Origin: Oxalobacteraceae bacterium
GTDB taxonomy: Bacteria; Pseudomonadota; Gammaproteobacteria; Burkholderiales; Burkholderiaceae_D
Length of the DNA: 61,963 bases
Direction: 5' to 3'
Assembly: GCA_021298555.1 (NCBI GenBank)
Contig: JAJTGE010000022.1
Coordinates: 1-61,963 of the forward strand
The notes under the pieces are model-generated. The model did no database searches. It was given only the letters and a program-made list of their open reading frames with translations, and was not told where the DNA came from. Below, one piece after another: positions 1-8,822 of the stretch (its first letter is position 1; the number at the start of each line of letters is the position of its first letter). A program made the position numbers and the translations under genes.

Positions 1-90
1 CCAGAGTCGAGCAGGTAGCGGGTAAGCCGGTGTGGATATATCAGGCACCCCTAGTGATAAATTCACAGACTGGGTGAACACCCGCACGAT

Positions 91-1011
91 TCAAACAAAC
101 ATGCCGGCGAAGGTGATAACCGTGCCACCCATGCCGAGTTTGAAGCGAGAAATACCCGGCAAGTCATGTGTATTGACTCCACCCATATCCAATGTAGTGA
201 TTCCACGCGCACGCAAAATGTCAAAGGCGCGCCACAGGATAAGTTTGTGCGCATTTGTTTCACGCCCTGCCTGATCGGACCAGCCTATGTGGTAAGTCGC
301 AACACTGCCATGAATTAAAAACAGCATGGCAGCAATGCGTTTGTGTTTATGCTCTGCATGCAGTACCAACGCCGTTTGTTTTATGTCTGTGCCTGCTTGT
401 ATATAACGCTCGACAAAAGCCACCGGTAAACCATGAAATGATTTTTGTGCGCGCTGTGCCTGCTCTTCTTTAAGCAGCCATTGCACTTGTTCGGGATTGA
501 CTTCGTCGTTGACTAGAGTGAGTCCGGATTTTTCTGCGGCACCCAGACGATTGCGCCATCGCGCATCCATCTCAGCGCGCAATTGTTCATCCGGTCGGGT
601 GAGATCGATCATCAAAGTGGAGTAGCCCGTCATCACGCGGATTAGCCGACTTACGCTGGCGTCATGTGGGTCGGTAATTTCAGGTGAAAACAATGCCAGG
701 CGTGGGCGCGGTGAAGGCAAACTTCGTTTGATGGTTTGGTAAATACGCGCACGCACATCAGGACTGAGGGGCACTAACCAAAGTGGCCCGCGGGTGCACA
801 GTGCGATGCTCAATATAAAACCGTAGCGGCGGCATATGAACTGAGCCAGTGCTACCGTTGCGCCATCAAGAATGATTTCCGCACGCAGGCATGTCACACC
901 AGGCACGGTTAGGCTGCTGCCATAGGCCCAGTCCTGCTGCAAGGCGCCACCGGCGAGAGTATGTGCGGCATCCCATGTCGGTCGGTCGGTCTGGTTCCAG
1001 AGTATGTGCAT
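91..1011 (-). CDS. FemAB/GNAT-like acyltransferase family protein
   Basis: Predicted cytosolic protein of about 306 residues. The C-terminal half has the look of a GNAT/FemAB-type acyltransferase: a segment on moving ligands and cofactor (around AAMLFLIHGSVATYHIGWSD) followed by a final strand-helix unit with TLDMGGVNTHDLPGISRFK. That arrangement is typical of proteins that transfer an acyl or aminoacyl group to cell-envelope precursors. The substrate cannot be read from sequence. The ATG at 1011 is preferred over an in-frame TTG at 1050, but neither has a clear ribosome binding site. It is divergent from a small membrane-protein gene. The first 90 bases of the window downstream of its stop show no gene. 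Confidence 0.6.
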   Translation of the reverse strand: MHILWNQTDRPTWDAAHTLAGGALQQDWAYGSSLTVPGVTCLRAEIILDGATVALAQFICRRYGFILSIALCTRGPLWLVPLSPDVRARIYQTIKRSLPSPRPRLALFSPEITDPHDASVSRLIRVMTGYSTLMIDLTRPDEQLRAEMDARWRNRLGAAEKSGLTLVNDEVNPEQVQWLLKEEQAQRAQKSFHGLPVAFVERYIQAGTDIKQTALVLHAEHKHKRIAAMLFLIHGSVATYHIGWSDQAGRETNAHKLILWRAFDILRARGITTLDMGGVNTHDLPGISRFKLGMGGTVITFAGMFV

Positions 1012-1069
1012 CAGTGGTTCAGAGTTTTCGCTAGACGTAGCTATAATCAAAAATCAAAAAAGGCAGCGC

Positions 1070-1273
1070 ATGATAAAGCGTTTTTTTCGTTCTACTCCAC
1101 ATGAGCTCATACTCGGGTATGACATCCCCAGCCCACGTTTAACACGGCAGGGTTGGTTGCTCATTTTTTTATATCTTGGCTTACCTGCGATGTTTATTGG
1201 CGGCGTACTTGATTTTATTGTGCAAATCATCACAGGTCAGTGCATGGGTCTGTGGTGTTTGTTTTTAAAATAA
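1070..1273 (+). CDS. Small hypothetical membrane protein
   Basis: A 67-residue product with a basic N-terminus (MIKRFFRS) and one or two hydrophobic stretches (GWLLIFLYLGLPAMFIGGVL, then FIVQIITGQCMGLWCLFL), so it is probably an inner-membrane protein. The ATG at 1070 follows an AGGCAG-like ribosome binding site. It lies divergent from the acyltransferase-like gene and upstream of motA, but 325 bases separate it from motA, so an operon is unlikely. No family recognised. Confidence 0.45.
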   Translation: MIKRFFRSTPHELILGYDIPSPRLTRQGWLLIFLYLGLPAMFIGGVLDFIVQIITGQCMGLWCLFLK

Positions 1274-1598
1274 TAACTTTGTGTGAATACTTTGTTGGTG
1301 AATTCCAGGGCGAGCCAGCGTAGCTATGCAACTAGATGTCAAGCGAATCAATGGGTTAGCTTGTTCTAGCGCGCCAAGAATGAACCGCTTATCTATCCAT
1401 AACCACCTTAACTGCAGCGTCAGCACCTATGGCCAACGATAAGGGTGGCGCAATTCCCCACTTTGTTTCACAATTGCAATAATTACTTCGTAATCAGTTA
1501 GTTTTACGCTTGAATTATCGGAGTGTGTGTCGATACATAAATCGATACCCTGCGCCCGCGTCCTTTCTGGCGTTTAGGGATAGTACAAGGAGAGTCAG
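1274..1598. other. Intergenic region upstream of motA
   Basis: About 325 bases without a convincing gene. It holds one copy (about 1298-1330) of a dispersed intergenic repeat and the motA ribosome binding site AAGGAGAG just before 1599. I looked for a flagellar sigma-28 promoter (TAAA, 15-base spacer, GCCGATAA) and saw no good match. Confidence 0.5.
1298..1330 (+). repeat. Dispersed intergenic repeat, copy A
   Basis: Begins GTGAATT and contains GAGCCAGCGTAGCTATGC. It is the most divergent of four similar intergenic copies in the same orientation (others at 35392, 36631 and 44138). The core AGCCAGCG is shared with copies C and D. The segment GCGTAGCTATGC can fold on itself. Confidence 0.45.
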
Positions 1599-2462
1599 AT
1601 GTTATTTTTCGTGGGATTGGCCGTCGTGTTTGGCTGCGTATTTGGCGGCTTTATTATGGCGGGCGGCAAAATGGCTCCAATTATTAAAGCGGCTCCGGTG
1701 GAGGGCTTCATTATTGTGGGTTCTGCTATCGGCGCTCAGCTGATCGGAAATAGCATGGGCATTTTTAAAGGTGCCTTTGGCGGGATAGTTCGCTGCATCA
1801 AAGGGCCTAAGTGGAGTGCTCAGGATTATTTGGATTTAATTCTGCTGGTGGGCAAACTGCTCAACGTGATGAAGAAAGAGGGTGCTGTTGCACTTGAAGC
1901 CCACGTCGAGGGTCCGGATTCTTCTGCAATTTTTGGTGAATATCCCAAACTGGCAGCTGATCATTCCATAGTGCACATGATTTGTGACACCCTGCGCTTA
2001 GTCGTTATCGCTCAGGGCAACCTTGATGCCGATGCCGTCGATGATGCAATGAAAAATGCAATCAAGACTCACCATCACGATGAAATGAAATACCAGGGTA
2101 CGTTAGCCTCTATTGCCGGCGCCTTGCCTGCGCTGGGTATTGTGGCGTGTGTGTTGGGTGTGGTTAAGACCATGGGTGCGATTGACCAGCCACCTCCTGT
2201 ATTGGGTGCGCTGATTGGTGGCGCTCTGGTGGGTACCTTCCTTGGAGTGTTCGTGGCCTACGGTGTGTTTGATCCTTTGGCTAACCGTTTGGGACAGATC
2301 ATTGATGAAGAAGGCCAGGTCTACAATGTTATTAACCAAATGATCGTGGGTACACTTAAGGGTTATCCCGTTCCGTTAGTCATCGAAGGTGCGCGCGGCG
2401 TAATCAGTCATCATAATCAGCCTAGCTTTGCCGATGTGTTTGATGGTTTACGAGGAAAATAA
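1599..2462 (+). CDS. motA: Flagellar motor stator protein MotA
   Basis: A 287-residue inner-membrane protein forming the proton-conducting stator with MotB. The two N-terminal membrane segments (MLFFVGLAVVFGCVFGGFIM and the following hydrophobic stretch), the long cytoplasmic loop and the C-terminal pair of membrane helices are all visible. The conserved prolines of the channel face occur in GALPALGIVACVLG and in the later helix ending YGVFDPLANRL. Length matches the usual 280-295. The start follows a strong AAGGAGAG. Its partner motB lies about 11 kb away on the other strand instead of directly downstream. A strong terminator follows, so motA is probably a single-gene unit here. Confidence 0.95.
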   Translation: MLFFVGLAVVFGCVFGGFIMAGGKMAPIIKAAPVEGFIIVGSAIGAQLIGNSMGIFKGAFGGIVRCIKGPKWSAQDYLDLILLVGKLLNVMKKEGAVALEAHVEGPDSSAIFGEYPKLAADHSIVHMICDTLRLVVIAQGNLDADAVDDAMKNAIKTHHHDEMKYQGTLASIAGALPALGIVACVLGVVKTMGAIDQPPPVLGALIGGALVGTFLGVFVAYGVFDPLANRLGQIIDEEGQVYNVINQMIVGTLKGYPVPLVIEGARGVISHHNQPSFADVFDGLRGK

Positions 2463-2490
2463 TTGATTTTGTAAAGATCGTCTGTAAAAA

Positions 2491-2520
2491 AAAACCTGCC
2501 TTGCTGAGGCAGGTTTTTTT
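2491..2520 (+). terminator. Rho-independent terminator of motA
   Basis: An 11-bp perfect stem (AAAACCTGCCT / AGGCAGGTTTT) with a five-base loop TGCTG, followed by a run of T. It lies 29 bases after the motA stop. Confidence 0.9.
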
Positions 2521-2842
2521 ATTTGTTGGCAGCCTTCGCGGAATGTAACCAGATACATGAAGTAAGTTATTAAATCGATATTCTTTAACTAAAAAGTCAG
2601 TCAATAAGATTGACCAGTAACAGAAATCGCACCAAACTCTTATGGCTTTCAGTGTCCATACGCGATGTTAGCGATAATGTAGCGCGATGCACTACTGCTA
2701 GCTTGGTCAAAATAATAAAATGATAATTACAGTTGCGCTGTACCGTTAACATACTGTGGGCTAGTGCCAGTCGCGTTTTAGTGACTGGTTTTTTTTCGTG
2801 TTGATGTGCAGACGATAGGTTTAACAGGGGAATCAAGAAGCA
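2521..2842. other. Intergenic region with a possible small RNA
   Basis: About 320 bases with no convincing protein gene. It lies between the motA terminator and the methyltransferase gene. A second hairpin with a T-run (2767-2797) ends a non-coding stretch, which raises the possibility of a short untranslated transcript. Confidence 0.35.
2767..2797 (+). terminator. Terminator-like hairpin upstream of methyltransferase gene
   Basis: Stem CCAGTCGC / GTGACTGG (8 bp, one G-T pair), loop GTTTTA, then eight or more T. It sits about 45 bases before the methyltransferase start and far downstream of motA, so it could end a small RNA or act as an attenuator. Confidence 0.55.
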
Positions 2843-3553
2843 ATGGGCGATTACACGAACATGTCGGCGTACTATGATTTGATCATGACGTCGGGGTACT
2901 ACGATTACAAAAAAATTGTTGAAAATATCGTCGGAGATAACAGTTTTGCCAGCGTGCTCGAAGTCGGTTGTGGCACCGGCTTAATACTCGAAGAGCTGGG
3001 ACAGCATCATCCACGTACAGAGATTATGGGTGTTGATTTAACCGAGTCTATGTTATCCATTGCATCTGAACGGCTGCAGAAATTTCCTAACATCTCGCTG
3101 TCACTGCAAAACATTACGCAGTTTGATCTGAAAAAAACTTACGATCTCGCTTTTTCTTATGGTGGTGTCTGGTACTTCGTTATCGATGGTGATAATGAGC
3201 CTTTCCTGGTCAGTCATTTATCTGACGAGGCGGATAATCATCTTGGCTTGTCCCGACTTGCTAGCCATGTGAATACCGATGGCAGACTGCTGCTAGGAAT
3301 ACAGGGCCCGCATCATGATTATGAAAAACCTGTTTCTAACGGCATGATTTACTCTCAAAAAATCGAGCCATCACAGCACGGCTTCACAAAACACTACTAC
3401 CTAGCTGATGATGCCCAAGTCGTGATGTCACAAACCATTAACTACCGAACTTACGCATGGTCGCAAGCATTGGAATTACTGGCTGGGCACGGTTTTCATC
3501 ATGATGGCCCAGTAAATCAGTACAGCCATTTCATTTCCTTTCGTAAGGCCTGA
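2843..3553 (+). CDS. Class I SAM-dependent methyltransferase
   Basis: A 236-residue cytosolic protein with the Rossmann-type SAM-binding fold. Motif I is VLEVGCGTG (about residues 37-45), and an acidic residue follows in IMGVDLTESML. The substrate is unknown. It is first in an apparent operon: 7 bases before a beta-hydroxyacid dehydrogenase gene, which in turn overlaps a class III aminotransferase gene. The grouping suggests a small specialised pathway on an amino or hydroxy acid. Start is supported by GGGGAATC and by fit of the domain to the N-terminus. Confidence 0.85.
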   Translation: MGDYTNMSAYYDLIMTSGYYDYKKIVENIVGDNSFASVLEVGCGTGLILEELGQHHPRTEIMGVDLTESMLSIASERLQKFPNISLSLQNITQFDLKKTYDLAFSYGGVWYFVIDGDNEPFLVSHLSDEADNHLGLSRLASHVNTDGRLLLGIQGPHHDYEKPVSNGMIYSQKIEPSQHGFTKHYYLADDAQVVMSQTINYRTYAWSQALELLAGHGFHHDGPVNQYSHFISFRKA

Positions 3554-3560
3554 TCTCGCA

Positions 3561-4514
3561 ATGAATGCATCAAATAAGAATGCGGTGGCTAAACCGCGCC
3601 TGTTTTTTGTTGGTGTAGGTAACATGGGTAATCCCATGGCAGCTAATTTAGTAAAAGCAGGCTATGAGGTCAGCGTGTTTGACAGAGTCACTGAGAAGAC
3701 AACGAATCTTGTCAGTCTGGGTGCTAAGCGTGTAGCCAGTTTGACCGAAGGAGCGCATGACGCTGATGTGGTCATGACCTCGCTACCCGGCCCACCGCAA
3801 GTGAAAGAAGTGATGTTGGGCGAGGGTGGTTTGATAGCTTCTATGCGACCGGGTACGACGATTATTGATACCACTACCAGTGCCGTCGATCTGGTAAAAG
3901 AGTTAGTCGAAGCAAGCCGGCAGCGTGGAATAGATTTTCTGGAGGCGCCGGTCACCAATGCTATTGATGCAGCCGCCGAAGGTCGGTTATCCATTTTTGT
4001 GGGTGGTGATCTGGCAGTCTTTGAGAAGCACCGACCTATTTTTGATGTGTTAGCGACGAAAATTTTTCATGTGGGCGCGCCAGGAAATGGTGCCACCATT
4101 AAGTTGTTAACAAATTTATTGTGGTTTGTCAGTGCAGCAGCCATAGGCGAAGGGCTGATGCTCGGTGCAAAAGCGGGAGTGCCGCTCCCTGTTGTTTGGG
4201 AAGCGATAAAATCGAGTGCGGGTAATAGCTGGGTGGCAGAGCATGACGTGCCCTCTATTTTTGCGGGCAACTACGATCCGAGTTTTTCCCTGGCCTTGTG
4301 CTGCAAAGATTTGGGCCTGATTAATGACATTGCACGCAGCCAGGGCTATGAACTCACCATGGGAAAATTTGTAGAATCCTTGTTTCAGCAGGCAGCCCTA
4401 ACCTATGGGGACTCTGCAGCTGAACTGCATGTAGTTAAATTATTAGAAGACAGGGTAGGCATGTTGTTGCGTCCACCCCATGGCGAACCTATTCCGTCAT
4501 CGAACCCTAAGTGA
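3561..4514 (+). CDS. NAD(P)-dependent beta-hydroxyacid dehydrogenase (3-hydroxyisobutyrate dehydrogenase family)
   Basis: A 317-residue cytosolic oxidoreductase. The N-terminal Rossmann motif FVGVGNMGNPMAANL binds the dinucleotide. The family signature with the catalytic lysine, GNGATIKLLTN, places Lys at about residue 181. Relatives oxidise 3-hydroxyisobutyrate, tartronate semialdehyde or similar short beta-hydroxy acids, or act as imine reductases, so the exact substrate is open. It overlaps the next gene by four bases (GTGA), implying translational coupling with the aminotransferase. A natural guess is that one enzyme makes the carbonyl compound the other aminates. Confidence 0.88.
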   Translation: MNASNKNAVAKPRLFFVGVGNMGNPMAANLVKAGYEVSVFDRVTEKTTNLVSLGAKRVASLTEGAHDADVVMTSLPGPPQVKEVMLGEGGLIASMRPGTTIIDTTTSAVDLVKELVEASRQRGIDFLEAPVTNAIDAAAEGRLSIFVGGDLAVFEKHRPIFDVLATKIFHVGAPGNGATIKLLTNLLWFVSAAAIGEGLMLGAKAGVPLPVVWEAIKSSAGNSWVAEHDVPSIFAGNYDPSFSLALCCKDLGLINDIARSQGYELTMGKFVESLFQQAALTYGDSAAELHVVKLLEDRVGMLLRPPHGEPIPSSNPK

Positions 4515-5866
4515 GCGCTATGGATTTATCCAACAAACCGAGTTCACGCCAGTCACAACTAATGGCCGAGGCACATCAGCACATGCCGCAAGGTGTGGCT
4601 GAAAACTATCGGTATTGGGGTGATGATCGTACGGTTTTTGTGGCTTCATCCAAAGGCTGTTGGTTAACCGATTGCGATGGCAAGCGTTACGCTGATTTTC
4701 GCCTAGGGTATGGCCCTATCATTTTGGGTTATCGCGATGATCGTGTAGATCAAGCCGTTATAGAGCAGATTACCCAGCGCGGTACCTTGTCGGGTTTTGC
4801 AACGGAACTCGATACCGAAGTCGTCAAACAAGTCAAAGCCATGTGTCCCAATATCGAGAAAATGCGATTCGCAAATTCTGGTACCGAGGCCGTCATGGGC
4901 GCAGTGCGCACTGCGCGTGGTTACACCAAACGTGATCGGGTAGTGATAGTTGAAGGTGGTTTTCACGGTTTGTATGACGAGATGATGTGGAAATCCGATA
5001 TAGAGCAGTGGGATCCCTCGGGTAGCGTGCCTCCGGTGGTCATTCCTTTTGGTGGTGGGATTCCTACGACAGCGCGCGATCTGGTTGATCTGATTGTTTT
5101 AAACGATACCGAGATGTTAGAGACTTTGTTTGCCAACCATGGTGAACAATTGGCCTGCGTCGTACTCGAACCTATCATAGGAAACGCAGGCAGTATCTCC
5201 GCTACGCAAGAATGGTTACAACGATTGCGTGATCTGTGTACCGAATACGGGACTATGCTGATTGTTGATGAAGTAAAGACAGGATTTCGAGTGGCTAAGG
5301 GCGGTGCACAATCCTTGTATGGTATTTATGCAGACCTCACAACCTATGCCAAGGCCATGGGTAATGGCTATCCGGTTGCTGCATTTGGTGGTCGGGCAGA
5401 GGTGATGGATGTAGTGGGATCAAATCGCGGTGGCGTAGTGCATGGTGGAACCTACACAGGTAACCTAGTGGCGTTGTCTGCTGCGCACGCCACCCTGAAA
5501 ATTTTGTCGGATACCGATGCGCTAGATACCGTTAATCGCGTAGGCACTCAGATTCGTGATGTGCTGGGGCGTGTATTTACCGCCGCAGGTATTGAATATG
5601 CATTTGCTGGCCCGCCAGCGATGTTGGGTATACATTTCACGCCGCATGTACCCACTAATTATCGCGACTGGCGTATTACGAATAGCGATCTGTATCGCGC
5701 GTTTGCGTGGAAGTTAATCGACTATGGCGTTATGCTCGAGCCCGATTCGCGCGAGCCTTGGTTTTTTTGTGAATCGCATAGCGAAGTTGATTTAGCTTGG
5801 CTGGAAGATGTCGCTACGCGCGCCATGCATGATGCGTGTGAGATGGCTGCTCTGGGCAAACTCTAA
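4511..5866 (+). CDS. Class III PLP aminotransferase (glutamate-1-semialdehyde aminomutase-like)
   Basis: A 451-residue fold-type I PLP enzyme. Visible motifs are FANSGTEAVMGAVRTAR (cofactor phosphate region), IVDEVKTGFR (Asp to the PLP ring nitrogen) and TYAKAMGNGYPVAA with the Schiff-base lysine at about residue 281. It resembles the glutamate-1-semialdehyde aminomutase subgroup, but its operon context (methyltransferase, beta-hydroxyacid dehydrogenase) argues against the housekeeping haem role. GTG at 4511 overlaps the upstream stop; an ATG at 4520 is an alternative start. Confidence 0.85.
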   Translation: MSAMDLSNKPSSRQSQLMAEAHQHMPQGVAENYRYWGDDRTVFVASSKGCWLTDCDGKRYADFRLGYGPIILGYRDDRVDQAVIEQITQRGTLSGFATELDTEVVKQVKAMCPNIEKMRFANSGTEAVMGAVRTARGYTKRDRVVIVEGGFHGLYDEMMWKSDIEQWDPSGSVPPVVIPFGGGIPTTARDLVDLIVLNDTEMLETLFANHGEQLACVVLEPIIGNAGSISATQEWLQRLRDLCTEYGTMLIVDEVKTGFRVAKGGAQSLYGIYADLTTYAKAMGNGYPVAAFGGRAEVMDVVGSNRGGVVHGGTYTGNLVALSAAHATLKILSDTDALDTVNRVGTQIRDVLGRVFTAAGIEYAFAGPPAMLGIHFTPHVPTNYRDWRITNSDLYRAFAWKLIDYGVMLEPDSREPWFFCESHSEVDLAWLEDVATRAMHDACEMAALGKL

Positions 5867-5879
5867 TTGTCTTTTTGTA

Positions 5880-6668
5880 TTACCACTGACTTGAGCAATA
5901 AATAATCGCTGGGAAGCTTGTAGCCCATGCCCAAAAAAAGCGATTCAATCCAAAAAATCGAAACACCAGAAAATGAAATACAGCGGCAACGCCGCACCAA
6001 AGCATGGCCAACTTTGGTCCTGCCAGTGCAACTGGAAACAAACACTCCCAAACAATAAATGACCATGAAGCGATCACTGCGATCGCTTTTTTTCTGAGCA
6101 GGCTGGTATCAGACAATGGTCCGTACAACCCCCCATCAAGGAAATACGTCAGTACGCGTCCGCTACGCCAGTCATGATTTTGTAGTTTGATGGCGCCTGA
6201 AATAAAGTAAGACGATATCGTATGTATGCTGATGTACCAAAGTCCCGCCCTCCAGGCAGTCACTGGCCCAACCAAGCCTTGTGCCAGTTGAGAGACCAGC
6301 AAGCCAGTGAGCACCACCATGGTCATAAAATCACTGCCACCATTAAATGCGCCGCGCCAGCGTATGAGCAAAATAAGAGTACTAAAAAAAAGAAACAGCG
6401 CACTGATGGTGCTCACGCCAAAAAACAAACTGGCAACAGCACTCAAGCGGAGTAACAAATGTGCCTGATGCACACGCTCCTGAAATAGCCAGTCGAACAG
6501 TGCTTGTATCCATGGCGCTGCGTGAGCTACATCGGTACGTTGTAACTTCCACGACCACACGCTGCGCGCGTCTGTGTATCTACTCAGACGTAAAAATTCC
6601 AGTGTTTGTACCAGCAGGCTAATGGCCAGCAAACATTCGAGTGCGCGTATGGTCAAATACAGATTCAT
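5880..6668 (-). CDS. HTTM-domain (vitamin K-dependent carboxylase-like) membrane protein
   Basis: A 262-residue polytopic inner-membrane protein with about six hydrophobic helices. The pattern is typical of the HTTM domain family: RGAFNGGSDFMTMVVLTGLL, then YFISGAIKLQNHDWRSG and later a conserved W-x-x-G-type region. This domain is related to vitamin K-dependent gamma-carboxylase and occurs in bacterial proteins of mostly unknown function. The start at 6668 overlaps the stop of the upstream gene by four bases (ATGA), so the two are translationally coupled and probably act together. No catalytic assignment is made. Confidence 0.7.
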   Translation of the reverse strand: MNLYLTIRALECLLAISLLVQTLEFLRLSRYTDARSVWSWKLQRTDVAHAAPWIQALFDWLFQERVHQAHLLLRLSAVASLFFGVSTISALFLFFSTLILLIRWRGAFNGGSDFMTMVVLTGLLVSQLAQGLVGPVTAWRAGLWYISIHTISSYFISGAIKLQNHDWRSGRVLTYFLDGGLYGPLSDTSLLRKKAIAVIASWSFIVWECLFPVALAGPKLAMLWCGVAAVFHFLVFRFFGLNRFFWAWATSFPAIIYCSSQW

Positions 6669-7192
6669 GGCTGCCATTGAAGTGCAGGCGAAGTCAGCAC
6701 AGTCATGCTTTCGTCGGGTACTATGTAGGCAGGCACCAACCGCAGCTGAAATTGGTAGTGGACTGGTGCGCCAACCGCGGTATCTGACGAGCTGATCAGA
6801 TGCCGCGTTAATTGTTGGGTCAGCTGATACGTCAGCAGATTACGTACATCAGCATCGTCAGGCATGACTGAAATATCAGCGCTTAGATGATCGATCAGGT
6901 TTTGATTTGCTAATGTGAGATTGTTACGTGGGTTGTGTATCCAATCGAACCACTGAAACCGTGCGCGTGGCATAAACATGTGCCACTCAGTCCAACGACG
7001 ATCAGCATTTTGTACGCGCCAGAACAGCCGTGGCTGATCACCTGGCCCATGATAAAAACGCCAGTTGGGGAAAAAACTGCGCAATAAAAATAGCCAGGGC
7101 CCGTTAATTAGCTTTCCACGTCGTTTTAGACTTATCAGCAAAAAAACAAAGTAAGCTGCAATCAATAGCAGGCTGGCAGTGGTGGTCGTCAT
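6665..7192 (-). CDS. Hypothetical membrane-anchored protein coupled to HTTM gene
   Basis: A 175-residue protein with one N-terminal membrane helix (SLLLIAAYFVFLLIS) then a basic stretch and an aromatic-rich soluble domain (NGPWLFLLRSFFPNWRFYHG). Its C-terminus overlaps the HTTM gene by four bases, so it is likely the first gene of that two-gene unit. In other bacteria I associate such short proteins with HTTM proteins, but I cannot name a function. Confidence 0.55.
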   Translation of the reverse strand: MTTTTASLLLIAAYFVFLLISLKRRGKLINGPWLFLLRSFFPNWRFYHGPGDQPRLFWRVQNADRRWTEWHMFMPRARFQWFDWIHNPRNNLTLANQNLIDHLSADISVMPDDADVRNLLTYQLTQQLTRHLISSSDTAVGAPVHYQFQLRLVPAYIVPDESMTVLTSPALQWQP

Positions 7193-7392
7193 GAGGGTAC
7201 TATGCAGAGGCCATTGCTAATGGGAGTTGACCATGCAGTAGTTTACGACAGCTCAGTACCCCACCATCCAAATTCATCACCACTAAATTATGACGCTGAG
7301 TTGTCGCAGCTTGGCTATGAACTCTCTCAAGTCAACACGACTGAGCTAAAATCGCGGCTTAGCCACATGTATTTCACCTGTAGGGGAACGCA

Positions 7393-8307
7393 ATGATACT
7401 GGCGCTGGAACCACGCCATTGGGTGTTTATCGTTTTTATTTGTTCTGCGCTGTATGCGCATTTTCGCGGTTCTGTGCGCTTTGGCCTGGCGCGTGCGCTG
7501 ACAGATTTCACCGTGATACTGGCACCGGTGAATGCATTCATGTACTTATTTTCTCGCACGCCTCGCTCGGCCTACATTGATCAGAGCGCCTTTCCCGAGC
7601 TGCAGCTACTTTCCAACAATTGGGAAGTTATTCGTGATGAGGCGATGGCATTAGCCGAAGAAGGTCAGATACGTGCAGCAAGCAGTTATAACGATATTGG
7701 ATTTAATTCCTTTTTTCGAACCGGCTGGAAGCGTTTTTATCTCAACTGGTATGGCAAAGATTTACCCTCGGCTGCCAAATCCTGCCCTAAGACGCTGGCG
7801 CTTTTAAAGCAAATTCCAGGTATTAAAGCAGCTATGTTTGCATCGCTACCACCGGGTGCAACCTTGGTTCGTCACCGCGATCCGTATGCAGGTTCACTTC
7901 GCTACCACCTAGGTTTAGTGACTCCGAATGATGCGGAATGTTTCATCGAAGTGGACGGTCAGCGCTATCACTGGAAAGATGGTGAAGCCGTCATGTTTGA
8001 CGAAACTTTTATTCATCATGCGGCGAACCGTACGGATCATCAACGAGTGGTTTTATTTTGCGATGTCGAACGACCACTGTGGACTGTTCCCGCACGATGG
8101 TTTAATCGCCTGTTTGCAAAGTACGTCATGTCGGCAGCAGCCTCACAAAATATCGAAGGTGAGGGCATCGGTCTGCTGAATCGTTTTTTTGCGCTTTTTT
8201 ATCAGCTGCGATTACAGGGTAAAAAGCTAAAGGCATTTAACAGCAGACTCTACTATCTGCTCAAATGGGTCGCGATCCTGGGTCTGCTGTGGTTGATTTT
8301 CTGGTGA
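7393..8307 (+). CDS. lpxO: Aspartyl/asparaginyl beta-hydroxylase family protein (LpxO-like lipid A hydroxylase)
   Basis: A 304-residue Fe(II)/2-oxoglutarate dioxygenase anchored by an N-terminal hydrophobic helix and a C-terminal one (LLKWVAILGLLWLIFW). Metal ligands fit the family: His161-x-Asp163 in HRDPYAG and a distal His near residue 208 in MFDETFIHHA, with an Arg in the following strand for 2-oxoglutarate. LpxO hydroxylates the secondary acyl chain of lipid A at the cytoplasmic face. Length and membrane anchors match LpxO better than the soluble peptide hydroxylases, but substrate is inferred. Ribosome binding site AGGGG precedes the ATG. Confidence 0.8.
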   Translation: MILALEPRHWVFIVFICSALYAHFRGSVRFGLARALTDFTVILAPVNAFMYLFSRTPRSAYIDQSAFPELQLLSNNWEVIRDEAMALAEEGQIRAASSYNDIGFNSFFRTGWKRFYLNWYGKDLPSAAKSCPKTLALLKQIPGIKAAMFASLPPGATLVRHRDPYAGSLRYHLGLVTPNDAECFIEVDGQRYHWKDGEAVMFDETFIHHAANRTDHQRVVLFCDVERPLWTVPARWFNRLFAKYVMSAAASQNIEGEGIGLLNRFFALFYQLRLQGKKLKAFNSRLYYLLKWVAILGLLWLIFW

Positions 8308-8369
8308 TTGTTTCTTATTTACAATAATTCTGAGACTTGCTACATTGGCGGCATTCGTATTTACGCTTG

Positions 8370-8771
8370 ATGCCGCTAATGAGATTTTCGTTCCGACTGC
8401 AACGATTAAGCCTGCCCTTGTTATTTAGCCTGTGCGGCTGCGCCAGCCAGTCAGAACTCACCTCGATTCGATTAGACCCCTCACACCCAAAATACTCTTC
8501 CAAAGCCTGCCGAGACAGCATTGCTGCAAGCGAGATTCACAAGGATATGAAAACAGCCACCATGGTGGCTTCACCTGCATTGATAGTGCTCTCAGGTGGC
8601 TTGCTACTGCCGCTCATAGCGATGAATGCAGGCATTGATGCAGCTGATCGAGTGGATGCATCGGACATGGCAGCACAGTGCGGAGGCCGTGCACAAAAAT
8701 CCTCTGAAATTGCTACTGACGTGGCAGTGGGGGCGGCTATGGGTGTGGCTGCAGGCATACCCGTGAAGTGA
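8370..8771 (+). CDS. Putative lipoprotein, unknown function
   Basis: Roughly 133 residues. A basic start and a hydrophobic stretch lead to a lipobox-like LCGC, so the mature protein would begin at that cysteine and be lipid-anchored. A glycine/alanine-rich hydrophobic segment (ASPALIVLSGGLLLPLIAMNAG) follows and the C-terminus is again Ala/Gly-rich. Several in-frame starts (8337 TTG, 8370, 8379) lack strong ribosome binding sites, so the N-terminus is uncertain. No family recognised. Confidence 0.5.
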   Translation: MPLMRFSFRLQRLSLPLLFSLCGCASQSELTSIRLDPSHPKYSSKACRDSIAASEIHKDMKTATMVASPALIVLSGGLLLPLIAMNAGIDAADRVDASDMAAQCGGRAQKSSEIATDVAVGAAMGVAAGIPVK

Positions 8772-8822
8772 TGGTTAGGCCCTGACCTACCTTGCGACTG
8801 TCTGGTTGACCACGTACCTACT

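Noticed and set aside
1440-1598. Sigma-28 flagellar promoter before motA
   Set aside because: No spaced TAAA/GCCGATAA pair found.
4511-5866. Housekeeping hemL for haem synthesis
   Set aside because: Coupled to a methyltransferase and beta-hydroxyacid dehydrogenase, which does not fit; only the subgroup is stated.
7202-7396. 64-codon open frame before the LpxO-like gene
   Set aside because: No ribosome binding site, odd composition, and it ends in the start of the next gene; likely leader DNA.
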